Shown here: positions 33,437-41,140 of the stretch, piece by piece
How positions within the stretch are numbered: position 1 is the first letter of the stretch
How the letters are laid out: every line of letters starts with the position of its first letter
The notes under the pieces: generated by a model
The model's input: only the letters and a program-made list of their open reading frames with translations
Told to the model about the DNA's origin: nothing
The model's database searches: none
DNA from: Actinophytocola oryzae
GTDB taxonomy: Bacteria; Actinomycetota; Actinomycetes; Mycobacteriales; Pseudonocardiaceae
Assembly (NCBI RefSeq): GCF_004364325.1
Contig: NZ_SOCP01000009.1
Span: 186,001-250,000 of the forward strand
Length of the DNA stretch: 64,000 bases
Direction of reading: 5' to 3'
Program-made: the position numbers and the translations under genes

Positions 33437-33967
33437 TCAGTCGTCCTCGGTCGGGAACAGGATCGGGCTGAGCAGGTAGCGGGCGCGGCCGGGGGCGGGC
33501 TCGTTGGCGAGCCTCGGCAGGATCGCCGCGCGCAGGTCGAGGATCAGGGCCGTCAGCTCGTCGCGGCTGAGCCAGACGGCGTGCTGGCGGTAGCCGACGA
33601 GGTCCTCGGCCGGGTCGACGTGCTCGCGGTCGAGGTAGGCGCCGAACTCGGCGGCCAGGACGGCGAGTGCCGTGGCGAACGCGCCTCGGTGGTCCTCGGT
33701 GGACAGTGCGGCGGCTGCCGCGCCGTCGATGACCGCCCGGTCGCGGCGCAGCCGGTAGTGGCGTTCCACCGCGCCTCGGACGCGCCGTTCCTCGGCCACC
33801 TCGAGGATTCCGCCGGTCGCGAGGAGGTCGACGTGCCGGTACACCATGGCCTTGGAGACGTCCGGGAGGCGGGCGCAGAGGTCGGCCGTGCTGAGTACGC
33901 GGTCGCCGTGCATCGCGTGCACGATCCGCAGCCGGACGGGGTGCGCGACGAGGGTCATGGTGTCCAC
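33437..33967 (-). CDS. ArsR-type helix-turn-helix transcriptional regulator
   Basis: A 176-aa regulator with an N-terminal winged helix (VAHPVRLRIVHAM, STADLCARLPDVSKAMVYRHV) and a helical C-terminal half, as in ArsR-like regulators with an added effector domain. GTG 33967 is used; ATG 33958 is possible. It is divergent from a hydrolase gene, and an inverted repeat lies between the starts, so autorepression and control of the hydrolase are likely. The signal is unknown. Confidence 0.8.
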   Translation of the reverse strand: MDTMTLVAHPVRLRIVHAMHGDRVLSTADLCARLPDVSKAMVYRHVDLLATGGILEVAEERRVRGAVERHYRLRRDRAVIDGAAAAALSTEDHRGAFATALAVLAAEFGAYLDREHVDPAEDLVGYRQHAVWLSRDELTALILDLRAAILPRLANEPAPGRARYLLSPILFPTEDD

Positions 33968-33991
33968 GTCCGAACGATCTCATCCTGTGCT

Positions 33992-34016
33992 ACCTTTCGC
34001 AAAGTATGAGAAAGGT
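33992..34016. promoter_or_regulatory. Inverted repeat operator for the ArsR-like regulator
   Basis: Arms ACCTTTC (33992-33998) and GAAAGGT (34010-34016) are perfectly complementary with an 11-nt spacer. Inside lies a smaller palindrome, CTTT-CGC-AAAG at 33994-34004. It sits between the divergent starts at 33967 and 34023 and partly overlaps the hydrolase ribosome site. Confidence 0.5.
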
Positions 34017-34022
34017 GGTTGG

Positions 34023-35291
34023 ATGGTGGACGGCGCTGCTGCCGCGCTGGCGTTGGTCGGCCTGGCGCGTGACGGCCGGTTCGGGGAGGTGGCGGAGCTG
34101 TTCTCGGCGCCGTTGCGGGCGCTCGCGTCGGAGGGGACGGTGCGGTCGGCGTGGGTGGCCGAGCTGGGGAGGATTGGTGCCGTCACGGCGATCGGGATCC
34201 CGGCGACCGGGCCGGGGGAGGCGGGCCTGGTCCGCGCGAGTGTCCCCGTCACGTGCGAACGCGGCGGCTTCACGGTGCTGGTTTCCTTCGACGACAGGGG
34301 AATCGTGCACGGGCTGCGGCTCGCACCCGCGACGGGTCCGGTGTGGACGCCGCCGGACTACGTGCGCCGCAGGCGGTTCACGGAACGCGAGATGGTGCTG
34401 GGCGGCGGTCCCCGTGCCGTGCCGGGCACGCTGACCCTGCCCCGCCGGGCGCGAGTCGGCGTGGTGCTGCTCAGCGGCGGCGGCCCGTTCGACCGCGACG
34501 GGACGAGCGGGGCCAACAAGCCGCTGAAGGACGTGGCGTGGGGGCTGGCGAGCAGGGGAGTGGCGGTCCTCCGGTTCGACAAGGTGACCCACGTCCACGG
34601 CGGGCTTGCCCCCGGCGCGACGATGACCGACGAGTACGTGCCACACGCCGTGGCCGCCGTCGAGCTGCTGCGGGCGCACGTCGAGAGGGTGGTTCTCGTC
34701 GGGCACAGCATGGGTGGCAAGGCCGCACCGCTGGTCGCGTCGAGTGTCCAGGTGGATGGCATGGTGCTGCTGGCCGGTGACGCGCAGCCGATGCACCACG
34801 CGGCGGTGCGCGTGGCCCGCTACCTGGCGTCGGTCGCGCCCGACGTGGTCGACGGGGAGGCGGTGGCGGTGTTCACCCGGCAGGCGGCGCTGGTCGACGG
34901 TCCCGACCTGACGCCGTCGACACCGGCGGCGGAACTGCCGTTCGGCTTCCCGGCGTCGTGGTGGCTGGCCATGCGCGCCTACGACCCGGTCGCCGCCGCG
35001 GCGGCCGTCGGCGTGCCGATGCTGATCCTCCAGGGCGCCCGCGACTACCAGGTGACCGTGACCGACGACCTGACCCGCTGGCAGGCGGGCCTTGCCCACC
35101 GCCCGAACGTCACGTTCCGCGTCTACGCCGGCGACAACCACCTGTTCTTCCCCGGCGAAGGCCCCTCGACCCCCGCCGAGTACGACCAACCACAGCACGT
35201 CGACCCCCAGGTCGTCACCGACATCGCGACGTGGCTGTCGACCACCCGGCCGGTTGGTCAGGCGGGGCGCCGCGCGGTGAGCAGCACCTGA
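34023..35291 (+). CDS. Alpha/beta hydrolase with N-terminal DUF3887-like domain
   Basis: A 422-aa protein. The first 120 residues form a small DUF3887-like domain; the remainder is an alpha/beta hydrolase with a GGGPFDRDGT oxyanion region, nucleophile elbow VGHSMGG, a late Asp in LQGARDYQVT and a His in GDNHLFF. It likely hydrolyses an ester or peptide; no signal peptide is visible. ATG 34023 overlaps AAAGGTGG. The ArsR-like gene is divergent. The 3' end overlaps a methyltransferase pseudogene by 34 nt. Confidence 0.85.
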   Translation: MVDGAAAALALVGLARDGRFGEVAELFSAPLRALASEGTVRSAWVAELGRIGAVTAIGIPATGPGEAGLVRASVPVTCERGGFTVLVSFDDRGIVHGLRLAPATGPVWTPPDYVRRRRFTEREMVLGGGPRAVPGTLTLPRRARVGVVLLSGGGPFDRDGTSGANKPLKDVAWGLASRGVAVLRFDKVTHVHGGLAPGATMTDEYVPHAVAAVELLRAHVERVVLVGHSMGGKAAPLVASSVQVDGMVLLAGDAQPMHHAAVRVARYLASVAPDVVDGEAVAVFTRQAALVDGPDLTPSTPAAELPFGFPASWWLAMRAYDPVAAAAAVGVPMLILQGARDYQVTVTDDLTRWQAGLAHRPNVTFRVYAGDNHLFFPGEGPSTPAEYDQPQHVDPQVVTDIATWLSTTRPVGQAGRRAVSST

Positions 35292-35717
35292 GGACGCAGC
35301 GACGGCGGCTGCGGCGGCAGCCGCAGCTCGGCGACCGTCTCGAGGCCGGCGTCGACCAGCATCCCGGCCAGTTCCTCGGGGCGGTACAGGTGGGTGGTCC
35401 AGGAAACAGGCCGACGCGACGGAGAACCGCAGGTCGGGGTACTGCCGCCGGGCGTGCTCGACCATCCGGGGCGACAGGTCGACGCCCGAGGCGTCAAGAC
35501 CGAGATCGGCGAGGTGCGCTGTGACAGTGCCCTGCCCGCAGCCGACGTCCAGGACCGGGCCCAGCCCGCGGACGGACTCGGCGAACGCGGCGAGCACCGC
35601 CCGCAGCCACGGTTGCGCCTCCAACCTGCCCACGGCGAGGTCCACATAGGCGTCGGCGACGCGGTCCTAGGACTCGCGGACCGTCTCGAGGTCGGAGGGC
35701 TGCCGCACGGGAGGCAT
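35258..35717 (-). pseudogene. Class I SAM methyltransferase pseudogene
   Basis: From ATG 35717 the frame reads VRES, then an in-frame TAG (first base 35669) exactly where the family has Tyr in the ESYDRVADAY motif, then DRVADAYVDLAVG and the SAM site VLDVGCGQGTVTAHL. Near 35400 the frame shifts, and a C-terminal piece (HLYRPEELAGMLVDAGLETV) follows directly, so about 80-90 residues of the central fold are deleted. Nonsense, frameshift and deletion together make it non-functional. It begins 1 nt after the stop of the hydratase gene. Confidence 0.82.
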
Positions 35718-35718
35718 C

Positions 35719-36516
35719 CTACGTACGGTGCTGGTCGGCCACCCGGATGGTGACGGTGCCCAGGCGGTCGAACTCGGCGGTGAAGACGTCGCCCGCCGAC
35801 AGTGGGACGGCGGCGTGCAGGGCGCCGGTCATGACCATGTGGCCGGGTTCGAGGGCGACGCCGTGTTCGCCGAGGGTGTTGGCCAGCCAGGCGACCACGG
35901 CGACCGGGTCGCCCAGTGCCGCCGCGCCCGCCGCGGTGTCGAGCAGCTCGCCGTTGCGGGTCATCACCATGCCGATGAGGCGGGGGTCGAGGTCGTCGAT
36001 GGGCAGCTCGCGCTCGGCGGTGGCCATGGCGCCGTTGGACGCGAGGTCGGCGACCGTGTCCGCCAGCTTGATCCGCCAGTCCGCGATGCGGGAGTCCACG
36101 ATCTCCATCCCCGCCCGCGCACCGGAGATCGCCGCGCGGGCCTGGTCGACCGTGACCCCGGGGCCCCGCAGCCGCGTCCCGAGCGTGAAGACGATCTCCG
36201 CCTCCACCCTCGGGGCGATGAAGTCGCCCAAGGACACCGTGGCGCCGTCGGCGTAGACCGTCGACGCCAGGACCGGGCCGTAGTCCGGCGAGTCGACGCC
36301 GATCATCTTCTGCATCGCCACCGACGTCAGGCCTACCTTGTAGCCGATGACCCGGTCGCCGTCGGCCAGCAGGAGCCGCACCAGCTCCTGCTGCACGGCG
36401 TAGCCGTCGGCCATGCCGAGGCTGGGGTCGGTGTCGGTGAACGGGGCGATCGGGGTCCGGGTGCGCCTGGCCTCGTAGAGGGCCTTCGCCTTGCCCGGGG
36501 CGTCGGTGAGCGGCAT
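35719..36516 (-). CDS. mhpD: 2-keto-4-pentenoate hydratase
   Basis: A 265-aa cytosolic enzyme of the meta-cleavage lower pathway that adds water to 2-hydroxypenta-2,4-dienoate to give 4-hydroxy-2-oxovalerate. The family pattern is clear: GYAVQQELVRLLLADGDRVIGYKVGLTS, the metal-ligand region RVEAEIVFTLG, and GMEIVDSRIADWRIKLADTVADLAS. It is first in chemistry but last in the operon dehydrogenase-aldolase-hydratase, 12 nt downstream of the aldolase. No ring-cleavage dioxygenase is nearby, so its upstream source is unclear. Confidence 0.92.
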   Translation of the reverse strand: MPLTDAPGKAKALYEARRTRTPIAPFTDTDPSLGMADGYAVQQELVRLLLADGDRVIGYKVGLTSVAMQKMIGVDSPDYGPVLASTVYADGATVSLGDFIAPRVEAEIVFTLGTRLRGPGVTVDQARAAISGARAGMEIVDSRIADWRIKLADTVADLASNGAMATAERELPIDDLDPRLIGMVMTRNGELLDTAAGAAALGDPVAVVAWLANTLGEHGVALEPGHMVMTGALHAAVPLSAGDVFTAEFDRLGTVTIRVADQHRT

Positions 36517-36528
36517 GGGGTGATCCCC

Positions 36529-37554
36529 TCAGCGTTGCGCGGCTAGTTGGATGGCTACGTCGATGATCATGTCCTCCTGGCCGCCGACGTACCCCAGCTC
36601 ACCACACCGGCGCAGGATGTCGTGGGCGGGCACCTTGTACCGCTCCGCCGCCCGTTCCGCGTGCAGCAGGAACGACGAGTACACACCCGCCCAGCCCTGC
36701 ACGATCGCGTTGCGGTCCATCTTCGGCCACCGGTGCAGGTACGGGCGCACCACGTTCTCCGCCGCGTCCAGCAGGCCCAGCACGTCCAGGCCCGTGGACA
36801 CGCCCAGCCGGTCGAACACCGCCGCCAGCACCTCGGTCGGCGAGTTCCCCGCGCCCGCGCCCAGCGCGCACACCGACCCGTCGATGTAGCGGACCCCCGC
36901 CTCGTACGCGAGCACCGAGTTCGCCACGCCGAGGCTGAGGTTCTGGTGCCCGTGGTAGCCGACCCACGCCTCGTCGCCGACCTCCGCGACCAGCGCCTCG
37001 AACCTGGCCTTGGCCTCGTGCATGAGCAGCGCCCCCGCAGAGTCCGTCACGTACGGGCACTGGCAACCCGCGTCGACCATGATCCTGGCCTGCTTCGCCA
37101 GGTCCTCCGGCGACGTCCGGTGCGCCATCATGAGGAAACCGACGGTCTCCATGCCCAGGTCGCGGGCCGCCGCGAAGTGCTGCGGCGACACGTCGGCCTC
37201 GGTGCAGTGGGTGGCCACCCGCACCATGTCCGCGCCCGCGTCCCTGGCCTGCCGCAGGTGCTCCACCGTGCCGATGCCGGGCACCAGCAGCACCGCGATC
37301 CTCGCCTGTTTCGCCTCCTCGCGGGCGGCGGCGATCAGCGTCATCTCGTCGGTGTGGGAGAAGCCGTAGTTGAACGACGAGCCGCCGACGCCGTCGCCGT
37401 GGGACACCTCGATGGTGTCCACGCCTGCCTGGTCCAGCGCGCGGACCGTGTCCCGCACGTGCTCCTCGGTGAACTGGTGGGCCATCGCGTGGCTGCCGTC
37501 ACGCAGCGTCGTGTCCGTGATGCGGACGTCGTGGGTCAGCTCCGGCCTGCTCAT
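36529..37554 (-). CDS. mhpE: 4-hydroxy-2-oxovalerate aldolase
   Basis: A 341-aa class II aldolase that cleaves 4-hydroxy-2-oxovalerate to pyruvate and acetaldehyde. It has the HMGL-like TIM-barrel start VRITDTTLRDGSHAMAHQF with the metal-site Asp, the EVSHGDGVGGSSFNYGF block and the GYHGHQNLSLGVANS His-x-His ligands. It normally forms a channelling complex with acetaldehyde dehydrogenase, whose gene is directly upstream and overlaps it by 4 nt (ATGA). An assigned length of about 340 aa matches the DmpG/BphI family. Confidence 0.95.
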   Translation of the reverse strand: MSRPELTHDVRITDTTLRDGSHAMAHQFTEEHVRDTVRALDQAGVDTIEVSHGDGVGGSSFNYGFSHTDEMTLIAAAREEAKQARIAVLLVPGIGTVEHLRQARDAGADMVRVATHCTEADVSPQHFAAARDLGMETVGFLMMAHRTSPEDLAKQARIMVDAGCQCPYVTDSAGALLMHEAKARFEALVAEVGDEAWVGYHGHQNLSLGVANSVLAYEAGVRYIDGSVCALGAGAGNSPTEVLAAVFDRLGVSTGLDVLGLLDAAENVVRPYLHRWPKMDRNAIVQGWAGVYSSFLLHAERAAERYKVPAHDILRRCGELGYVGGQEDMIIDVAIQLAAQR

Positions 37555-38444
37555 GCCGTCACCCTCGCCTTCGCGATCAGCTCGCCGACCTGCGCGGCGG
37601 CGGCGGTCATGATGTCCAGGTTGCCCGCGTAGGGCGGGAGGTAGTCGCCGTTGCCCTTGACCTCCAGGAACACGGCCACCCGACCGTTGTCGCGCCAGTC
37701 GGGGCGCGGGTCGTCGAACTGGGGCTCCGCGCGCAGGGTGTAGCCGGGCACGTACTGCTGGACGTCCGCGATCATGTCGTGGATCGAGCCCGTGATCGCG
37801 TCGCGGTCGGCGTCGGGTGAGATCATGCAGAACACCGTGTCGCGCATGATCATCGGCGGGTCGACCGGGTTCAGGATGATGATCGCCTTGCCGCGCTCCG
37901 CGCCGCCGACCTCCTCGACCGCCCTGGCGGTGGTCTCGGTGAACTCGTCGATGTTGGCCCGCGTGCCCGGGCCTGCGCTGCGTGAGGACACCGACGCGAC
38001 GATCTCGGCGTAGGGGACCGGGGTCACCCGCGAGACGGCGTGCACGATCGGGATCGTCGCCTGCCCGCCGCAGGTGATCATCGAGACGTTGGGCGAACCG
38101 AGGTGCGCGGCCCCGTTGACCGGCGGGCACACCATCGGTCCGAGGTGCGCGGGCGTGAGGTCGACCGCCTGGATGCCCGCCTCCTCGTAGCGTGGCGCGT
38201 TGGCCACGTGCGCCTTGGCCGAGGTCGCCTCGAACACCAGCTGCGGCAGCGGGTCCTGGCGCAGCAGCCACTCGACCCCGTCGGAGCTGGCCGCCACCCC
38301 GTTGTCGCGTGCGCGGGCGAGCCCGTCGGACTCGACCACGCCCACGACGTAGGCGACGTCGACGACGGTGCTGCGGCGCAGCTTCTCGAACAGGTCGGTG
38401 CCGATGTTGCCCGGCCCGACGATCGCGGCGGTGATTGTGCCCAT
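37551..38444 (-). CDS. mhpF: Acetaldehyde dehydrogenase, acylating
   Basis: A 297-aa enzyme converting the aldolase product acetaldehyde to acetyl-CoA with NAD and CoA. Seen are the Rossmann motif AAIVGPGNIGTDL and the catalytic Cys125 in SMITCGGQATIP. The gene leads a three-gene operon with the aldolase and hydratase. It is divergent from an IclR regulator with only 40 nt between the starts, which suggests direct control. The same three steps serve degradation of phenylpropionates, phenols and the steroid side ring; which applies here is open. Confidence 0.95.
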   Translation of the reverse strand: MGTITAAIVGPGNIGTDLFEKLRRSTVVDVAYVVGVVESDGLARARDNGVAASSDGVEWLLRQDPLPQLVFEATSAKAHVANAPRYEEAGIQAVDLTPAHLGPMVCPPVNGAAHLGSPNVSMITCGGQATIPIVHAVSRVTPVPYAEIVASVSSRSAGPGTRANIDEFTETTARAVEEVGGAERGKAIIILNPVDPPMIMRDTVFCMISPDADRDAITGSIHDMIADVQQYVPGYTLRAEPQFDDPRPDWRDNGRVAVFLEVKGNGDYLPPYAGNLDIMTAAAAQVGELIAKARVTA

Positions 38445-38484
38445 GAGCTGGACTCTCGCACCGGGGTCGCGTCACGATGAAGGC

Positions 38485-39246
38485 GTGCGTACCGCTGAAT
38501 GGAACGACGGGCCGAACTCGGTGCTCGGTCGCGCCATGAGCCTGCTGACCGCGTTCCGGCCGGAGGAGGTCGAGCTGAGCCTCGCCGAGCTGGCGCGGCG
38601 CACGGGGCTCGCGAAGACAACCGCGCACCGGCTGCTGCGGGAGCTGACGGCGTGGGACCTGGTCGAACGCACTCCCGGCGGGGTTCGGCTCGGCATGCGG
38701 CTGTTCGAGCTGGGCTCACTGGTGCCTCGCCAGCGAGGCCTCCGGGAGGCCGCCGCGCCGTTCCTGGCGGACCTGTTCGAGGCCACGCACGAGACCGTGC
38801 ACCTGGCGATCCTCGATGGGGTCGAGGTCGTGTACGTGCAGAAGCTGGACAGCCGCAGAGGTCCGAAGCTGCCCTCACGCGTGGGTGGGCGGCTGCCTGC
38901 CCACTGCACGGGGGTCGGCAAGGCGTTGCTGGCGTTCGCCCCGCAGGCCAGGGTGGACGCCGTCCTCGCGACCGGGCTGCGCCGCCGCGCGCCGCGCACG
39001 GTCGTGGCGCCCGGCCTGCTGCGTCAGGAGCTGGCCGAGATCCACGACCGCGGCGTCGCGATGGAGCACGAGGAGTCGACCGTGGGCATCACGTGCGTGG
39101 CGGCGCCGGTGCTGGACACCGACGGCTTCGCCCTCGCCGCGGTCTCCATCACCGGCTGGGTGAACCGCCTCGAACCCGCCCGGTTCGCGCCGGCCGTGCG
39201 GACCGCGGCCCTCGGTATCTCCCGCACGCTGCGTGGCGGGCGATAG
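38485..39246 (+). CDS. IclR-family transcriptional regulator
   Basis: A regulator of about 253 aa. The winged helix runs through LSLAELARRTGLAKTTAHRLLREL, and the C-terminal effector domain has LPAHCTGVGKALLAF and HEESTVGITCVAAPVLD, typical for IclR proteins binding aromatic or small acids. GTG 38485 is the likely start; a later ATG (38536) would cut the DNA-binding domain short. It is divergent from the mhpF-mhpE-mhpD operon and probably controls it in response to a pathway intermediate. Confidence 0.9.
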   Translation: MRTAEWNDGPNSVLGRAMSLLTAFRPEEVELSLAELARRTGLAKTTAHRLLRELTAWDLVERTPGGVRLGMRLFELGSLVPRQRGLREAAAPFLADLFEATHETVHLAILDGVEVVYVQKLDSRRGPKLPSRVGGRLPAHCTGVGKALLAFAPQARVDAVLATGLRRRAPRTVVAPGLLRQELAEIHDRGVAMEHEESTVGITCVAAPVLDTDGFALAAVSITGWVNRLEPARFAPAVRTAALGISRTLRGGR

Positions 39247-39255
39247 CACGCGAGG

Positions 39256-39564
39256 TCACGCCGACGCGAAGCTGGCCATCCAGAGAATGCAGAGCAGAAG
39301 GCCGACCAGGGAGCACGACAGCCCGGCGATGGCGGGGCCTTTCGGCATACCGGGAACCTTGCCCGCCTTGCTGATTCCCGCGCCACCGAAAATGACGCCG
39401 AGAATGACCAGCGGCCAGGCGATCACGCCGATCACCGGGATGAGGGAGAACACCAGACCGAGAATTCCCAGGACGAGGGCGGCGGTGCCCAGTCCGTTCG
39501 TCGGCTGTGCAACATACACTGGCGCGGGGTGGGTCTGGGCCTGGGGCGGGACATAGTCGGTCAT
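39256..39564 (-). CDS. DUF4190-like small membrane protein
   Basis: A 102-aa protein with a short Pro/Ala-rich cytoplasmic N-terminus and two to three hydrophobic helices around ALVLGILGLVFSLIPVIGVIAW and GLSCSLVGLLLCIL. The GILGLVF pattern and length fit the DUF4190 family, for which no function is known. It ends 10 nt from the convergent IclR gene, and it is the last ordinary chromosomal gene before the polyketide cluster. Confidence 0.75.
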   Translation of the reverse strand: MTDYVPPQAQTHPAPVYVAQPTNGLGTAALVLGILGLVFSLIPVIGVIAWPLVILGVIFGGAGISKAGKVPGMPKGPAIAGLSCSLVGLLLCILWMASFASA

Positions 39565-39837
39565 AGGAACCCTCTCTGTGTGGTGAGTTGGATCCTATGT
39601 CGTGCCTTGTGGTGAATCCGTTACTGCTCGGCTGGAATTCACTCGTTCGTGTGTTCCGCATGGTTACCCGGGGCGGCCCTGAATCCGCGGTGGACCTTTC
39701 TTCGTCGAATTCCTCACCTGTTACCGCAAATCCGCCGACTGTTGTCGGGCCCGTTCCGCGTGACACGGGAGCGGGCACCCGGCCCACGAGGCGCCGCCCC
39801 CGCTGTCGGTGATCGGCCTCCAGGAGACGAGCCAGCA
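39565..39837. other. Spacer at the left border of the polyketide cluster
   Basis: With the regulatory box at 39838 this makes a 334-nt gap. The first 130 nt are notably less GC-rich than the surroundings and should hold the promoter of the DUF4190-like gene. No ORF with plausible start, no tRNA and no integration repeat is seen. It marks the likely cluster boundary. Confidence 0.45.
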
Positions 39838-39853
39838 CTAGGGTTTTCCCTGG
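39838..39853. promoter_or_regulatory. PAS-LuxR-like operator, glycosyltransferase operon
   Basis: CTAGGGTTTTCCCTGG fits the published PAS-LuxR consensus CTVGGGAWWTCCCBAG at 14 of 16 positions. It ends 45 nt before the GTG of the first glycosyltransferase. Related sites precede every other operon in the cluster. Confidence 0.6.
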
Positions 39854-39898
39854 TGCCAACGGACCTACGGTCGGTGGACGCACGACCGGAGGTGGCTC

Positions 39899-41113
39899 GT
39901 GGGCCGTCATGCCTTGTTCCTGGCCATTCCGGCGCATGGGCACATGCGCCCGGCGCTGGCCGTCGCCGGGGAGCTGGTCTCGCGGGGATGGCGGGTCAGC
40001 GTGCTGGCCACCGACGAGTTCGCCGGCATGGTCACCGCCGCGGGCGCCGACGTCGTGCCCTACACGACGCAGATGTCGCAGTGGCTCGGGCCGGGACGGG
40101 CGGGCAACGCCGACCCCGACGCCGACTCGCTGGCCTGGTCGCGGGTCCTGTTCTTCATCGAGGGCGCCCACCTCGTCGAGAAGGCGCGGGAACGGTTCGA
40201 CGACGACCCGCCGGACGTCGTCGTGTACGACATGGCGGTGGCCCACGCCGGCCGCGCGCTCGGGCAGCTGTGGCACCGGCCGACCATCCAGTCCACGCCC
40301 TCGTTCGGCTCCAACGCGCGGTACTCGCAGGTCGACGTCGTGCTCGCGTCGGCAGGGGTGGGGCCGGGACATCCAGCCCTCGCCGAGCTGCGCCGCATGG
40401 CAGGCGAGTTCGCCGCGCGGTACGACCTGGCCGACGCGCCCGACGACCTCGTCAGCTGGGCCGCCGACCACGCGATCGTCTACCTGCCGAGGCAGTTCCA
40501 GGTCGCCTCGGCCGGCTTCGGTGACGGCGTGGGGTTCGTCGGACCCTGTCTCGGCACGGAGGACCGTGCGGGGGACTGGGCGCCGCCGCCGGACGGGCGG
40601 CCCGTCGTGGTCGTGTCCATGGGCACCACCGTCAACGGCGGGGTCGAGCTGTTCCGGCAGTGCCGGGACGCCTTCGCCGACCAGCCGTGGCACGTGGTGA
40701 TGACGCTGGGCGGCACCGATCCGGCCGCTCTCGGCGCCATCCCGACGAACATCGAGGTCCGCGCCTGGATCCCGCAGCTCGCCGTGCTCGGGCACGCCGC
40801 CGTGTTCGTCACCTCCGGCGGGCTCGGCAGCGTCGCCATGGCGTTGCACGAGGGCGTGCCGATGGTGGTCGTGCCCCGGATCCCCGAGTGTCGGGTCATC
40901 GCGCGCCGGGTCGCCGCACTCGGGCTCGGCACGGTCGTCCCGCCCGGCGAGGCCACCGGGCCGCGGCTGCGTGACGCCGTGGCCGCGCTGCTCGCCGACG
41001 GGGACACCGCGCGCCGGGTCGCCGCGATGCGGGAGCACACCCGCGCGGCGGGTGGCGCCACGGCGGCCGCCGCGCTCGTCGAGGCCAGGTCGGCCGTCCA
41101 CGCCGGCGGCTGA
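39899..41113 (+). CDS. UDP/TDP-sugar glycosyltransferase, macrolide type (GT1)
   Basis: A 404-aa GT-B glycosyltransferase that would attach a deoxysugar to the polyketide. The N-terminal acceptor domain begins HALFLAIPAHGHMRPAL, and the C-terminal donor domain has VSMGTTVNGG, the WIPQLAVLGHAAVFVTSGG strand and a GVPMVVVPRIPE loop. The usual HGG is altered to TSGG, a variation seen in the OleD/macrolide family. GTG 39899 follows GGAGGTGG. It begins an operon with 2,3-dehydratase and 3-ketoreductase, so its sugar may be the 2-deoxyhexose. It is one of three GTs here. Confidence 0.9.
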   Translation: MGRHALFLAIPAHGHMRPALAVAGELVSRGWRVSVLATDEFAGMVTAAGADVVPYTTQMSQWLGPGRAGNADPDADSLAWSRVLFFIEGAHLVEKARERFDDDPPDVVVYDMAVAHAGRALGQLWHRPTIQSTPSFGSNARYSQVDVVLASAGVGPGHPALAELRRMAGEFAARYDLADAPDDLVSWAADHAIVYLPRQFQVASAGFGDGVGFVGPCLGTEDRAGDWAPPPDGRPVVVVSMGTTVNGGVELFRQCRDAFADQPWHVVMTLGGTDPAALGAIPTNIEVRAWIPQLAVLGHAAVFVTSGGLGSVAMALHEGVPMVVVPRIPECRVIARRVAALGLGTVVPPGEATGPRLRDAVAALLADGDTARRVAAMREHTRAAGGATAAAALVEARSAVHAGG

Positions 41114-41140
41114 GCCACCCGCACCGAGGAGGAACCGCCC

